Below are positions 42,142 to 55,932 of a stretch of 64,000 nucleotides of DNA, piece by piece. Under the pieces are notes generated by a model. That model did no database searches. It was not told the origin of the DNA and was given only the letters and a program-made list of their open reading frames with translations. The stretch spans positions 558,001-622,000 of the forward strand of contig NZ_LR215023.1 of the NCBI RefSeq assembly GCF_900660615.1, read 5' to 3'. The position numbers and the translations under genes were made by a program. How positions within the stretch are numbered: position 1 is the stretch's first letter; each line of letters begins with the position of its first letter. This stretch comes from Malacoplasma iowae (GTDB lineage: Bacteria; Bacillota_I; Bacilli_A; Mycoplasmatales; Mycoplasmoidaceae).

Positions 42142-42758
42142 AAATAAACAAATAATTTAAATTATTTAAAATATTTATTTCAGATTTTAAAGATTAATAA
42201 CTTAATAATTAATACATTTATTAAATAAATAAAACAAATAAAATTTAAAAAATTTTAAGTAATAATTTTCATGCATTTTTTAATCTGTAAATTATTTTTC
42301 TAAGATAATAAAGACAACACCAACGATTATTAAAAATTTTGAATAAAATATACTTTCTTTTAAAGTATTAACTTATATAGATAAAAAATGATTGAATTTT
42401 TTTATTTTTTATGCTATATCTATTGTAAGAAGGGTGATGGTATAAATATGGAAAGGAATGAAAAAAGTAAATTAATGTTTAATTGTTAATATATGTTATT
42501 TAGGATTTTTGTATATACCTAAGGTTTTGATCTACAATTAGAATCTTATTTTTAGGTTATACACACAAATTAACATATATATTTTTGCATATATATGTTT
42601 TTTGCTTTCAATGTTGTTAGTGATGTTAACAACAGAAAGACCTTAATTTAATAATTATTTTTAATAAACAACTTAATTTATTTTTTATTTTATTTTTAAA
42701 AAAATAAAAAATTTTCCTACCTTAATATACTATTAGGTAATTTTAAAGGGAGTTTTCT
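42142..42758 (+). promoter_or_regulatory. long AT-rich leader of surface gene A (module 2)
   Basis: 617 bp without a long gene. From about 42425 it shares elements with the leader at 3360-3480: AAGGGTGATG, a short ORF start after AAGG (ATG 42450), TATGTTATTTA and GTTGTTAGTGATGTT. The AAAGGGAG ribosome-binding site lies 7 bases before ATG 42759, as in module 1. Confidence 0.45.
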
Positions 42759-45407
42759 ATGAAAAAAGTGTTGTCGATGGGGTTTGTCTCAATCTTTTCA
42801 GCTAGCATTACAACATCAATGTTAGTTGGTGCTGTTCAAGAATTATTAAATTCAAAAGGAAAAAATTTACAAGTAAAATATAATAATTTTTTGGTTAGTG
42901 ATCCAAAAGCTAATAAATTATCAACTGATGACCAAATCCAACAAATATTGAATTCTGTTACCCAAAAAACATACTTGGGTGATATTGAAGAAGCAACAAA
43001 TGTTGGTGATTTTACATCTATTGATGTTTCGAAATTAGCAGACATTGAATCAGGTAACGGTAAAATTGTACCAGCTTATTTAAAAATTGATGGTAAATAT
43101 ACTTCAAATATTCAAGAAGCTAAAAGAAGTCATGTTCAAAACCCTGTTGTTAAATATATAGATAACAATAATAATGTCTATGATTCTGAAATGGAAGCAA
43201 CAAATGCAATGGTTGGTGATATAGAAAGCTACTCAAATGGAATTGCATATTATGAAATAAAAGATTACTCAGATTTAAACAAACCAACATATAACATTAA
43301 CCCTTTAAACAAAAATGATTTAAATAAATTAAAAGAACTAGCATTCTCAAATGCAGCAATTGATGGATCAGGTTTTGATGTTATGAGACTTCAATCTGAT
43401 GGAGTTAAATATAGTAAAAATAACTACACTTGACATTCAACAAGTCTTATTGAAGACCAAACAAATAAATTAATAAATGACATGGTTCAAATAATTTATG
43501 ACAACTCTTTATTTACTTTAACTAGTAACTTTGTTCATTATGAATGAATTTTTGGTTTTGGTTTTACTAAATATAATAGTTACATCCTAAGAGATTATTA
43601 TGGTGTTTCAGATTCAGCTTTAAATAATTTGAAAAATGAATCTTACTCTGAACTTAAAAAATATTGGGGAAGTGATAAAATTGATTCTTTCCAAATTCAA
43701 GTTAATCAACACAACTTTAGTTGATATGATGTTTCAAAAAAAGCTAAAGAAGCATATGATGCAACATATAATAAAGCAATGTTATATTTTAACAACAACA
43801 AAGGCATGGAAGATTGTGCTAGAAAATTAGCAGATTTAGCACAAAAAATTGTTAACACTAATTTCCTAGGTGAATCAAAATTATCAACAGGATATAGTGA
43901 TAATTATGAACAACTTAAAACTGAAATCAAAGGTAAAGTTTGAGGTGCTGTTAAAAATGAATTAGAAAAAACATATTCTAATTCAAGAACTAGTAGATCA
44001 GCTTCAACACTTAGTGATTATATTGTTGATAATTACAAATATAACTTCCAAGAAAACTTTGCTAAAAACGGTGACAACATAAAATATGCTATTTCATATA
44101 ATGACTCACCATTATTTTTAATATCAGACACAATAATTCTTAAAATTAAAGATTATGAAGATTTCCGTGTTGATCCAAGAAGAGGTATAAAAAACTATCT
44201 TGGTTCAGTTTCAAAATCAAATTATGATTGAAGAAATGAAGCTAGAACTTCATTTATGAATATTTCTAATACATATGGATATGATAGAAATAAATCATTA
44301 AATCTAACAAAAGAGAATTTACTAGTTAAATATAATACTGTTAAAAAATATTCAAACTTTGGTTTTTATAATCATTCAGCATCTAGTAAATTTGATCCAA
44401 ATGTAAAAATGATTGATAGATTGTATTTTCTTAATAATAATGTTACAGAACAACAACTTGAAAAACAATTAAACCGTAGAGAAGATGATGATAAATCATT
44501 ATTAAATAGTCCATATGGAACTATTGAAGCAATCTATCAATACAATAAAAGTCTTAAGAAGTTTTCAGAAACTGGAGATCCATCAACAACTTTAATTAAA
44601 AATGTTAATGAAAATTCAATAGCTGATTCTAATGATGTTGTTTATTTATATAACAAAGACAAATCACCAGCAACAATCAAGTATGGTAGATATATAACTT
44701 ATGGAAATAAATTTAACATTAGTTTATCAGATAGAAGTTCAAGAGTCATTGGTTCAACTGAAGAATTAAATTCTGAGTTTTATTTAGATAAACTTGGAAA
44801 ACCGTCAAAAAGGTATGATTTCTATGATTACAGTGGGAATTTATTAACATCAGAAATTATAAACAGTGTTAATGGTGATTATTCAGTATCTGAAAAACAA
44901 GCTTGAGAAAATGCTTTAAAGAAAATAAATGTTGATGCTAGTAAAGATTATGTTTTCTACCAAACAAATGGAACAACACCATCAACTACAACTGAAACTT
45001 TATATAAAAATAAAATTACAAAATTATATGTTTGTTACATACCAAATTATCAAACAAGAAATGTATCAAAATATACAACATATGATGTAAATCCTATTAA
45101 CTCAAGTAATTACTATGGATTTGTAAGTTATGATGATTTAACAAAATTTGTTAAAGACTATGTATACACAATTAATGGATTAAATCCAATTGATCCAATA
45201 CTTCCGCCAGTTAATAATTCAACATCAAAATTCTATAGAGATGTAATTATTGGTACATGAAGTTCATTGGGAATAATTATAGCTTTAGTTGGATTCACTT
45301 CTTTATATTTCTGTAATGTTTCTACTAATAAGATTAAAACTAGAAGACAGCAAAGAGTAAGAACTCAAAATTGATGAAATAACAATGTAATGGGACCTGG
45401 TAGATAG
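42759..45407 (+). CDS. surface membrane protein A, module 2 (intact)
   Basis: 882 aa with TGA as Trp. An N-terminal signal/anchor (LSMGFVSIFSASITTSMLVGAV), a large ectodomain and one C-terminal membrane segment (VIIGTWSSLGIIIALVGFTSLYF) with a basic cytoplasmic tail ending MGPGR. It is nearly identical in DNA to the broken copy at 3603-7437 from about codon 45 on, and less so before that. The part around 43070-43200 contains two weak repeats (KIDGKYTSNIQEAKRSHV, YIDNNNNVYDSEMEATNAM) resembling the motif of protein B. Function unknown. Gene B follows 9 bp downstream. Confidence 0.85.
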
Positions 45408-45416
45408 GAGTTTATT

Positions 45417-48400
45417 ATGAATAAAAAAATATTAAACCACTTAAATAAAAAGAAATCGAATAAAATATTTTCAAGTAAAAAACTTTTACTATTACTTGGT
45501 TCTTCGACTATAGCAACTGTTCCAGTTATTTCATCAATTGCTGTTGGAAACAATTCAATGAATATGAACTTATATAGTGGAGCATATAGTCTTGGTGACA
45601 AAGATTTTGATTCATATAATTCTTTAATGAACTATGTTGATAAAAATTCAAAAACTATAAATGTTGAAGGAAATAATTCTAAATGAAGTGTTACTTTAAA
45701 TGGAGTAACAAGAACATATAATGATCCAAATGTACTAAGAAATGAAGTATACAATCAACTTATATCAAGAAAACAAGTTAAAACTGATGTTAATCTAGCT
45801 GATTATGTTGGCCCAAAAGGTGTTCTTGGTTTAACAAACCAAGAAGTTTGAAAACACATTAGTTATGATGTAAATTCTAAAAATACTATTTATCAAGGTG
45901 CAAATGATCAAGTTTTTAATACACAAGATGAAGCTTATGATTCTTACTTTCAAACTAAAGAAGGTTATCATTTTAACGGTATAAACTTTAGTAACAAAAA
46001 TGATTTAAAACAATATTTAGAAAAAGAATATTTTCCAAATAGAAATACTAAAAATACAGTAGTAATTACTTCTCCATCTGGAAATTCACTTCCAATTGAT
46101 TTAACTAAAGCAAATGCTTATGATGAATTAACTAGTTTTATCAACAACAATGCTGAAATAAGAATAAACTATAAAAATGATGGTGGTGAACAAGTTGATA
46201 TTACAAGAGACAATGTTCAAAGCCAAATGGATAAAGTTAATTTACATGATTTAAACTATCAACATGTTTTATCAAATCAAGGTGAAAGTAGATATATTAT
46301 TGATAACAAAGATAGTGCTGATTTAATTGGACCATATTTTTATCAAGGTGTTTTAGATGTTTCATCTTTTAAAAATAAAGACATGTGAAAAAAAGTTAAT
46401 GGTGTAACTAAATCTGTTTTTACTCAATCTAGAATTGATTCAATAATTGGTTCATTCTTTTCATCAATCATTAATGATGATAATAATTTAAATAAAATCC
46501 AAGCAGAAAATGGTGAGAAAAAACCTTTATTATTTAGAACATTATTATCTATTGGAGAAGATGAAAAATCATATGATCAATGATTTATGGACGAATTAAA
46601 TAGATTAAGTCCACAACTATCAAAAGAAGTTATTGAAGCAAATGATTCAATGATGAGTGGTAAAAAATATAATTCAATTTATAAAATACCAGTTCTTTAC
46701 AGTTTCTTATTACAAAGAGCCATAAGTTGAAATTTGGGCCAAGAAGTTGTTAATTTAATTGTTGATTATTTTACTAATGTTTGTAACTTCATTCAAGATG
46801 TTTTAGAATTTGTATCACTTTATAGTTCAAGTTTATTATTAAGCAAAGATAAAAAAACTAAATTTGATATGGTTAAATTTTTCCAAATTGGAAACCCTGA
46901 ATATGATTTAAATACTTCTACAGAATATTTCTTAAATGAAATGAGAACTAATTATCCTAATTTAGTTGCTATGTGTTTTGCTTATACTCAAGCTGAAAAT
47001 AATATTTCACTAGCAGGTGGATTAATTCCTTTTAATTCTGTGAGTTTTGATTTCTTATATGAAGATGGTTTAATGGATTCTATTGATCTTTACAGTATTA
47101 AAAATGAGCTTAGAGGAGTATATGATACTTTCTCACAACTTAGTGCTGATGATATGGTAAATTACTTCGTTGTTAATAATAAAAATCCAGAAATCAAAAA
47201 TATTGAAACTAAATATCCAGATAAATCTCAATGAAATGAAGCTTTAAAAAATATCAAAACACCTAAATCTAATCAAAGTGTAGAATTATTGTTAAGTTCT
47301 ATTGGTGCTAAAAACAATCAATATTTTGCATTAGCAGAATCTCTTTTAAGTACAGAAATATCTATATTTTTAGAAACTGGTACTATTGTAAATGGTGGTT
47401 ATTTAGATCAACTATCAAAAGTAAAAAATAATAAAAATCTTGTATCATTATTCATTAATTTAGTAAAAGGTAATGAAGGTAAAATAAAAGCTTATAGAAT
47501 TTATTTAGCTTTCATGTTGGATTTAAACACAGGTACTAATATATTTAATGATGGTAAATCTAATATTTCAAATGATGAATTCTTTAGAAGACTTTCATAT
47601 TTAATTGCTACAATATTTGGTACTTCTTTATTAGTTTCACAATCTATGATTAAGTTATATGAATCTCGTAGTTATGTGGTAATAGAATCTTATAATAACC
47701 CAATTTTTGAAGTAATTGAAAATGCTTCAGATAATGGTTCTATTGGTGGAGATAGGATAAGTATTAATGTTGGGGAAAATCTTATTGATGGTTCAATGAG
47801 ACCTTGAGATGGTGACCGTCACTCAGTTAATGGAATATCTCCAAGTGTTGCTGGTGGATCAATTAATTTAATTGATTTTGACATTCAATTAGACCCACTT
47901 ACAGATGCTATTTACAATTCTTCACAAACAGATATAGACAGAATTATTAATGAAGGTTTATCTATGACTCCAATTAATAGATCACCTTCATCTGCAACTC
48001 TTGTAAACCCTGTTGATAATGCACAAGTAATTCAAGCATCAAGTTTTAACGATCAAGCTGATCTAATATCATTAAATTCAAATGTTATAGATGCAACTAA
48101 TGAAGTTGTACCTACATTTGAAAAAAATAAATTATCTTGATGAGCTGGTTATATTGATAAATTCCAAAAAATTAAAGATATTGTTACAAAAGTTTTAGAT
48201 TATGCAGTTCAAATTTTTGCAGCTACTTTAACAGTGTTAGAATTTGCATTCTTCTTCTATGATTTATTTAAAGAAACTTATACTCAAAACTTTTATCAAT
48301 ACACAACAGCTGATGGTACAAGCTTCTATTGAAATGGTGGATTATCTGTTTCTAAATACTTTGGATTTGTAAACTATGAAATTTCAAATATTAATCAAAT

Positions 48401-49358
48401 GGAATTAGTTAACCCAGTGGCAATTACTCTTCCACAATTAGAAAGTTATTATTACTATGATGGAATTAAATATTATGATTCAAGTGAATTAAAGAGAAGA
48501 ATTTTATTAAATTACATTAATGGAGAAGATACTCCAAAAAATCCTAAATTTAATAAGTACTATGCACTAATTGGAAACGAAGACGCAACTTCAAAAACTA
48601 TAACTGAATTAGTAGATAAAGTGATTAAAAGTTTAAATATTACTAAAAATGAAAATGGATCTTTTAATATTAATAATTTAAATAAAGAATCACCATACAT
48701 TCAAACGTTAAGTGCATCATATGATAATGGATATGTTGTTTCTGACAAAGATAATAATATAACTTTAGTTCAAAATATTGTTGATAATATTAGACCAGCA
48801 TATTTTGTTAAACTTCCAAAACTTAATAATAATGTTGCACAAGGTGAAGCTGGTGTAATTGATAAATTACCTGGAAAATATTGAAATGGAATGTCGGTTG
48901 TTGATAATGGTGAAATGAAAGATGTTTTATTTGATAATTCAGCAAATGACTTAAAACCTGGATTAGAAGGACAAAACATTTGAAATAAAGATAATTTCTT
49001 AGAATCAAACTATAGTACTGCTAGTTATCAATCAAAACAAAAATTACTAGCTAATTTTAAAACTAAATTTACACCTGCAAGTAAAGAAGTTTTAGATGTA
49101 AGTTTAAGTACAAATAAATATAGTGCTTTAGCAAATGGTGTTTCTTTGCAATACATATATGAAATGAAAGATACAAGAACAAATAGAATATACACTTTCT
49201 ATAGTTTAGCAAATGCAACATCATACTTAAATGATGCGATTAATTTTACTAAACATGTTGATAACAATGGAACTAAAATATATTTTGAAGGTTTGTATTT
49301 TGAAAATAAAAATCAATTATATAGATGAGTACACAACAACATGACTTCTATAAAATAA
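45417..49358 (+). CDS. large surface membrane protein B, module 2
   Basis: 1313 aa with TGA as Trp; start behind AGGAG. Same plan as the protein at 7448: an N-terminal membrane segment (KKLLLLLGSSTIATVPVISSIAVG) and a second around 48190-48260 (QIFAATLTVLEFAFFFYDLF). The short motif F-x-G-x-x-F-x-S-x-x-x-L recurs (YSGAYSLGDKDFDSYNSL, FNGINFSNKNDLKQYL, YDGIKYYDSSELKRRI, FEGLYFENKNQLYRW). It lacks the Gly/Ser and Pro tracts; a single GSIGG marks their place. It is clearly more diverged from its partner than gene A is. Function unknown. Confidence 0.85.
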
Positions 49359-49379
49359 ATTTAGATAAATTATATTATT

Positions 49380-49432
49380 AAAACATACTTAAATTTAATT
49401 AACACTTTTAAATTTAGGTGTGTTTTTTTAAT
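49380..49432 (+). terminator. terminator after gene B, module 2
   Basis: Long imperfect stem AAACATAC-TTAAATTT / AAATTTAGGTGTGTTT followed by TTTTT. Confidence 0.75.
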
Positions 49433-49588
49433 ATAAATAAATATTTTTTTATAACAAAATTTCAACTTTGTTTACTAATTATTTATACAAAAAATTAGGT
49501 TTAATTTACTGATTTATTTATTGTTTATCTAACGTTTTTAATTTGTTATAATAGGGTAAAGAAAAACTTTTATTAAGAGGGTGTTGAT

Positions 49589-52522
49589 ATGAAAAAATGA
49601 AAAAAATTTAAAATAATGATGATAGGTTCAACAACTTTGGCAGGTCTTTTAATTGTGCCAACAGTTTTAACATCGTGTTGAAGCGGAAGTAATATTGTAA
49701 CAAACACTCCAAATAATCCATCAATAGTGCCACCAGGTGAACAACCAACTGACCCACCAGTTATACCACCAACTAGTAACCCAGATGATTCAGAAACAGA
49801 AAAACCACCTGTAAGTCCTCCAAATGAAAATCAACCAGAAAATCCGAGTGAAGAAAACTTTATTAAATATGTAGATTATACCCTTGATCCAAATACTCCA
49901 GAAGGTCAAGAAGAAAATCAACAATATTGAATTACTAATCCAAATACACAAAATAAATATATTTTAAACCGTTGAGGAAATGCACCACTTCCAATGAAAG
50001 ATAACATAAGTAAAGAAGAAGCTTATAATTACTTTACATATGTTGCAATTAACAATCAAATTGGTAGATCATACACTTTTGGTGAAAGAAAAATAGAAAC
50101 AGATTGAATTGCTAATGTTTACATTGAATGATTAGCAAAAAATTGAATTTTATACCCATGAATCTCTTTTGAAAATCATCCAGCATATTTTTACACAGAT
50201 AAAAATGATAGCACTCAAAGTTTTGATTATGAAATTTTGAAAAAATGAGAAGGTAGATATCCTGAGTATTTTGAACAAAATAAATTTTATATTAAAAAAA
50301 ATAAATTTAGTAATTCAGCTGATTTCATTACAATTCAGTCTCAACAAAGAGATGCATACTTTGAAATGATAAGATTGTTTTTAACTAACTATTATCGTCC
50401 AGGTATGAGCGATTTAGATAAAACCTTAGCTGTATTTAATTTTGTAATGACATATATTTCATATGGTGATTCAAACAACGACCCTTATGGAGTTTATATG
50501 AAACATATGGGTGTTTGTGTTCACTATTCTTTTACAGCAGCATTTTTATTAAACTTAATTGGTGTTCCATCATTTATGAATCTTGCTGGTGATTTATTTT
50601 CACATCCAGATGTTGGTCGTCCAGGTCATGCTGTTAATTGAGTTTGAATTGATGCTGATAATTCAGGAAAAAAGAAATGATATATTATGGATGCTACTTA
50701 TAGTGATTATTCAGCTGAAACAACTTGACCTAGTGCTTTCATTTTAAATGATAGTCAATCATGAACTTATTTCTTAGAACCAGTTTCAGATAAACTGGGT
50801 GGAAATATTGATTATAGTCTTAAACAAAATAGCTTTTTTGAATTTTTGAATGGGCCATGATATTCTCCTTTCAAAAACAATGATGTTAAAATTTCACCAA
50901 ATAATGATTATTTAAATAGCATGGGAACATACCAAAACATCAAATCAGGTTTTGGTAATAAAAAAAATAGTCAGTCAAGACCTATTTGATATAACAAAAA
51001 TTGATATAGCATGGTAATTGAAAATCAAAACCAAATCAAATTTTATAAAACTTCAATGGATAATTCTCAAAAAGAAAATTTTGATGTTCCAGAAAGTGTA
51101 ATTAATGAATTAAAAGGTTTGGGTAGATTAAGATATTCTACTCCATTTGCTGGTACTTATAATGATTGAATGGCTTTTTCAGTTTTTGAAAAACCAGATT
51201 ATATGACAGAAACCCCACTTAATAATAAATGAAAGATATTTTTCCATAACTTCAATGATACAGAATGAAAAGATACAAAATATTTAGAAATTCCAAATGA
51301 AGTTCTATATACAGATGATAGTGGTAAACAATATAAAACTGATAGAGCTTTCTTTCAAACATTTTTCTTTGATAATGATCAAATATGTATTGAATATAGT
51401 TTTAAAGGGACAAATGGAAAAACAATTGGTTCAGTAATTAAAAGATATGATTTACCAGATGAAGTTAAAATTCAAAATGATAAATATTTAGATTCTAAAG
51501 TTGTTGAAAATGCAAAAATTTATTACAAACTTATTGGAAATACACATAAAATAGGTGTTGAAAATCAACAAATAACTTTAGAGAATAAAAAAACATATAA
51601 TGATTATTACAATAATTTCAAAAGTACAAATAATTATTATAATGATGTAATGACTCTTAAAAAATATTCAGATGATTTTGAAAAATCATTAATTACTGGA
51701 ACTAAAAACTTAGCAAGTGGTGTTTCATCTGATATATATTTAATTGACCAAAATGCTTTTGATGAATATGGTTATTATTTTGATGACATAAATCCAGGAT
51801 TTGATAGTTTTTATAATTTATCAGATGATCAATATAATACAACTCTAAAATATGATATATATTTTTCACCTAATGCTAATGGTACATATGAATTATTGGC
51901 TAAAGATTTATATAAACCAATAATTAAAAAATCATATTTTAAAAAATATAATGAAAAACCAGATGGTAAATACTATATAAAAATGCACAATCATGATGAT
52001 TCTCTTGTGTTTCAAACAGAACCATTTTACTTTGCTATAGCTGAAGATAATAATATTGTTAGTGTTCCAGAGCAACCTTTAATTTCATATACTGAACAAT
52101 TAACGCCTTATACTCCAAAAGGACAAACAAATTACTTTGATAAATTTATTTACAATTGATATGATCAAAGTTATAAATTAACACTTAATTACCAATGATC
52201 AAAAATTAACAGTAATTATGATGTAAAAGTTAATTTAAAAAGATATGATTTTAAAAATAAACAACTAACAACATTAAAAACTTGAAATGATCGTTTACAT
52301 AGAGAAGATTATATAATTGGTAAAATTGATGATAATAATAAAGGTATTTATTTTATGGATATAGAAGTTAAATACAATAACAAACCTGAAATTTATCATA
52401 TATATTCATCATTTATGTATATGATTACTAAAAAAGATGTTGATTCTAATAATTTCAATGAATGAGTTAACTTATCAAATGATTTAAAAAACACAATTAA
52501 ATCAGAAAAAACAAAATCATAA
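49589..52522 (+). CDS. lipoprotein with transglutaminase-like domain
   Basis: 977 aa with TGA as Trp. Signal peptide with lipobox LTSC (lipid Cys at residue 30), a Pro/Asn/Glu linker (residues 35-85), then a transglutaminase-like (papain-fold) domain with the triad in order: C310 (MKHMGVCVHYSFTAAFLLNL), H347 (GRPGHAVNWVWID) and D368 (WYIMDATYSDY). A long C-terminal region of about 600 aa looks like beta-sandwich modules. Bacterial members are mostly cysteine proteases or peptidases acting on proteins or peptides outside the cell. The start ATG follows AAGAGGGTG. It lies downstream of the A-B module but behind a terminator. Confidence 0.88.
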
Positions 52523-52538
52523 AATAATTATTTATTAC

Positions 52539-52573
52539 TAAAGTGTTCGTTTTTAAGGCGAGCACTTTTTTAT
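52539..52573 (+). terminator. terminator after the transglutaminase-like lipoprotein gene
   Basis: Stem AAAGTGTTCG / CGAGCACTTT (one G-T pair), then TTTTT. Confidence 0.82.
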
Positions 52574-52729
52574 TTTGGAATATGTAAAATATTAAAAAAA
52601 ATAAAAGATTAATAAAAAATAAAAATTTAATTTCAGCTTGTAGTATATAATTTATTTATCAAAATATTTTATATATTTGATTCTTTATTTTAAATTTTAA
52701 AAATTAAATTTCAAAAAGGGTATTTGGTT

Positions 52730-54475
52730 ATGGTCCGAAAAAAGCAAAGAAGAGAAACATCAATTAAACCATTATTTATTTTTTCTTTAAGTTTGATAGG
52801 TAAAAAAGTTATTGTGTTGTGCGGTTTGTTAGCATATGCAATAATTATATGTTTATATACATCAATTATTCCAATATTATCTGAAAAACCACCTATTTCA
52901 TTATTTAGAAGTTCTTATTCAACATCTTTATTGATGTTGTTAGTGGCAGCTGTTATTTCAATTATAGCTGTTGAAATATTTAGAACTCCAATAGATGATG
53001 GAACTGAGTTGCTTATAGTTAGTAAACCAATAAGTAGAAAAGAAATTGTTTTTGTTAAGCTTTTTATTTTTTTGTTATACATTTTGTTATTGTCATTAAT
53101 TGGAACAATAATTGCATCTTTTGCTTTTTTAAATAGTTCATCATCAAAAGATGATAGTACTACTTTGGTTTTAGGTGTTTTACTTGGAACAATAGTTAAT
53201 GGTTTACTTTTTGGTTCTATAACAACTATTTTATCTATTTATTTAAAAAAGATTGTTTCAATGGTGATATCTGTTGGTATTTCTTTTGCATTATTGATAA
53301 TGACTTTTTTAGGTTCATTTACTATAAAATCTCCAGTAGCTATTTTAAAAGATAGAGGATATACTGTTACTCCAATTACAATTTTAGATATTTCAAAAGA
53401 TAAAAAAAATAATGATGATGTTCTTAAACAAACTAATGCATTATTTTCAACTGGTTTACCAGATGGTGAAACACTTCAAATGGCTTGAAATAAAGCAGCA
53501 AATGTTTCGCCATATAAAACATTTTCTTTTTTTGATTTTGGTTATCAACTATCATCCTTATACTCTTTATCAAACCCTTCACCTGATGTTAGAAGTGTTA
53601 TTGGTCAAATGTCATCTACAAGTATCCCAATAGATATTGAATTTGATGAATCATATAACATTTTAAATAATCCATTACTTACAAAAATAAAAATTTATAA
53701 TTCAGATTTAACTCCTAAACCAGCAAATGATAATAATCAAACACCAGAAAAAGAAATTGCATCTATAAACTTAATTCCACTTATATATGACTATGCATCA
53801 ATCAATTTTGATAAAGAATCTAAAGATATTTTAAAATTAAAATTTTCTAAAGATTTTATTTCTAAACATACAGAAAGTTATTTTTTAAATAAATGAGAAG
53901 AAGCTTGAAAAAAATATGGAAAAACAAATTCTTCAACTGATTCTAAATATGTAAGCAATGATTCTTTTTTAGGTGAAAAAGATACTTTGAATTTTTTAAA
54001 CATGTATTTTAAAGAGCCACAAAATAATCTTAATACATCTAATATAAAAAATGTTTTAACTGATTTGTGTGAAATTCAATTAGGTGGTTTAATAAAATTA
54101 GCAAGTCAAAAAGATCTTAGTATTCAAAAAATATTAAATTCTAATGAATTTAAAACTGTTTTAGCATTCTCTGAAATTAAAATAGAGAAGAAAAAACAAG
54201 ATAGTAACACATACCAAAAAGAAACTATAACAAAACCAGATATTGAAGATTATATTAGTATAAAAAACATAAGTACTAAATTCCAATATAATGGAAATAT
54301 TTATAGAATAGATTTATTGTGTAACTATGGGAATGCAAATTCATTTAAAAATTTTATTAAAGTAACAACAAAATCTTTAATTAATAAAAATTATGTTATT
54401 CCTGTATGAACAGCACTTTCTTTTATGGTGTTTATATCTGCTGCAATTTTATATACAAGAAGAGATTTTGCTTAA
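52730..54475 (+). CDS. ABC-2-type permease-like membrane protein
   Basis: 581 aa with TGA as Trp. A cluster of about six hydrophobic segments in the first 220 residues has the ABC-2 permease look: VEIFRTPIDDGTELLIVSKPISRKEIVFVKLFIF is the typical coupling-helix region. A soluble extracytoplasmic domain of about 300 aa follows, and one last segment (WTALSFMVFISAAILYTRRDFA) closes it. No ATPase gene adjoins, so it would need one from elsewhere or acts as part of a larger set. Start ATG 52730 behind AAAAAGGG; TTG 52724 is an alternative. The gene is in line with but separated by a terminator from the lipoprotein gene. Confidence 0.75.
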
Positions 54476-54502
54476 TTGTTAATAATTGTTGTTTTGCTTA
54501 AT

Positions 54503-54541
54503 AAAGTGCATGTGCTTATAATAAAGCGATGCACTTTTTAT
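54503..54541 (+). terminator. terminator after the permease gene
   Basis: Stem AAAGTGCAT / ATGCACTTT, loop of about 17 bases, then TTTTT. Confidence 0.8.
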
Positions 54542-54825
54542 TATGTTTTTATGTATTGATACTTTTTTAAAAAATGATTTTTTATAAAAGTTTATTAAAA
54601 TGTTAGTAAAAACACAATTTGATTTATTTTAATAAAAACTACAAATAACAAAATTAATCTTTGGTTTATTAATAATTTATGTAAATTGTTGGTTTAAATT
54701 AAATAACATAAAAATAATATTTATTATTTCAGGTAATCTAGATCTTAAAAAGAGATTAAACAAAATTAAAGATGTAAGAGTTATTTATATCAAATTAAAA
54801 GATTTTATAGAAAAACCTCATTTTT
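54542..54825. other. intergenic between convergent units
   Basis: About 280 bp of AT-rich DNA between the permease terminator and the manA terminator. Nothing recognisable apart from short A/T runs. Confidence 0.5.
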
Positions 54826-54826
54826 A

Positions 54827-54866
54827 CTAATAAAAAAATAAATGATCCCTCATTTATTTTTTTATT
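54827..54866 (-). terminator. terminator at the end of manA
   Basis: Stem AATAAAAAAATAAATGA / TCATTTATTTTTTTATT around CCC, overlapping the manA stop codon. Confidence 0.7.
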
Positions 54867-55780
54867 GGAACATAACTTATAATAATTGTCATTTTTTGTG
54901 ATGATATTTTAAATTTGCTATTATGTGCAACTAAGAAATTATCTCCCTTTCTAATTTCAATATTGTCAACAAAACCATTTCCATCAATAACAGTTGCTTG
55001 TACTCAATGTGCATCGTCAAATAATAACTCTAAATTAGAATTAACATTTATTTTAATAATTTTAAAATATTGGTTTTCTAAAAGTAATTGAATTTTATTG
55101 TCATAATTTGTATTTGTTTTAGAAATTGTTAAATTATTTTGTGGATAATATATTACATTTAAAGAATCGTTTATGTGTAATTCTCTAGGTTTTCCATTAG
55201 ATAATCTATCATAATCATATAACCTATAAGTTATATCTGAACTTTGCTGTACTTCATAAATTAAAGTATTATTTTTTATTGCATGAATAGTACCTGGTGG
55301 AACATCTATAAAATCATTTTTATCTATTTTTATAACTTTTAATAGATTATCTCATTTATTATTTTTAATATAATCAATTAATTCAGCTTTATTTTTGGCA
55401 TTATGACCATAAACAATATCAGAATTATTTTTACAATCTAAAATATATCAACACTCAGATTTACCATATTTTCCATGTTTGTTTTTTGCATATTCATTAT
55501 CTGGATGAACTTGAATGCTCAAATCATCATTTGCATCAATTATTTTAACAAGAAGTGGATATTCTCCATTGTAATTGTTAAAGAAACTTTTTTTCTCTAT
55601 ATAAAATTCTCTAAGACTTTTATTAATTCCTTTTATTTTTGATTCTTTATCTTTTATTGCACTTATTATTCAAGCTTCACCATTTTTTTCATATGGTAAA
55701 TTATACCCATATTCTTTTAATCTTTTCCCCCCTCATATTGTTTCTTGAATAAAAGGTTCTAAAAATATAATTTTTTCCAT
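54854..55780 (-). CDS. manA: mannose-6-phosphate isomerase, class I
   Basis: 308 aa with TGA as Trp. It interconverts mannose-6-phosphate and fructose-6-phosphate. Metal-binding and active-site motifs: LSIQVHPDNEYA (Gln and His ligands), GKSECWYIL (Glu), DVPPGTIHAI (His), and EVQQSSDITYRLYDYDR near the middle. The N-terminal PFIQETIWGGKRL is typical. Start ATG 55780. A mannose PTS is not in the window. Single-gene unit ending in its own hairpin. Confidence 0.94.
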
Positions 55781-55932
55781 AAAATTTACTCCAGCAATTT
55801 AATGATTATTAATTTCATTTTATTAAAAATGTCTAAATTAAATTTAAATTTTTACCAATATTATTTAATAAAATTAAAATCTTTAATAACTAAAAAGTGT
55901 ATAACTAAAAACATTTAAACTAACAAAGAAAA

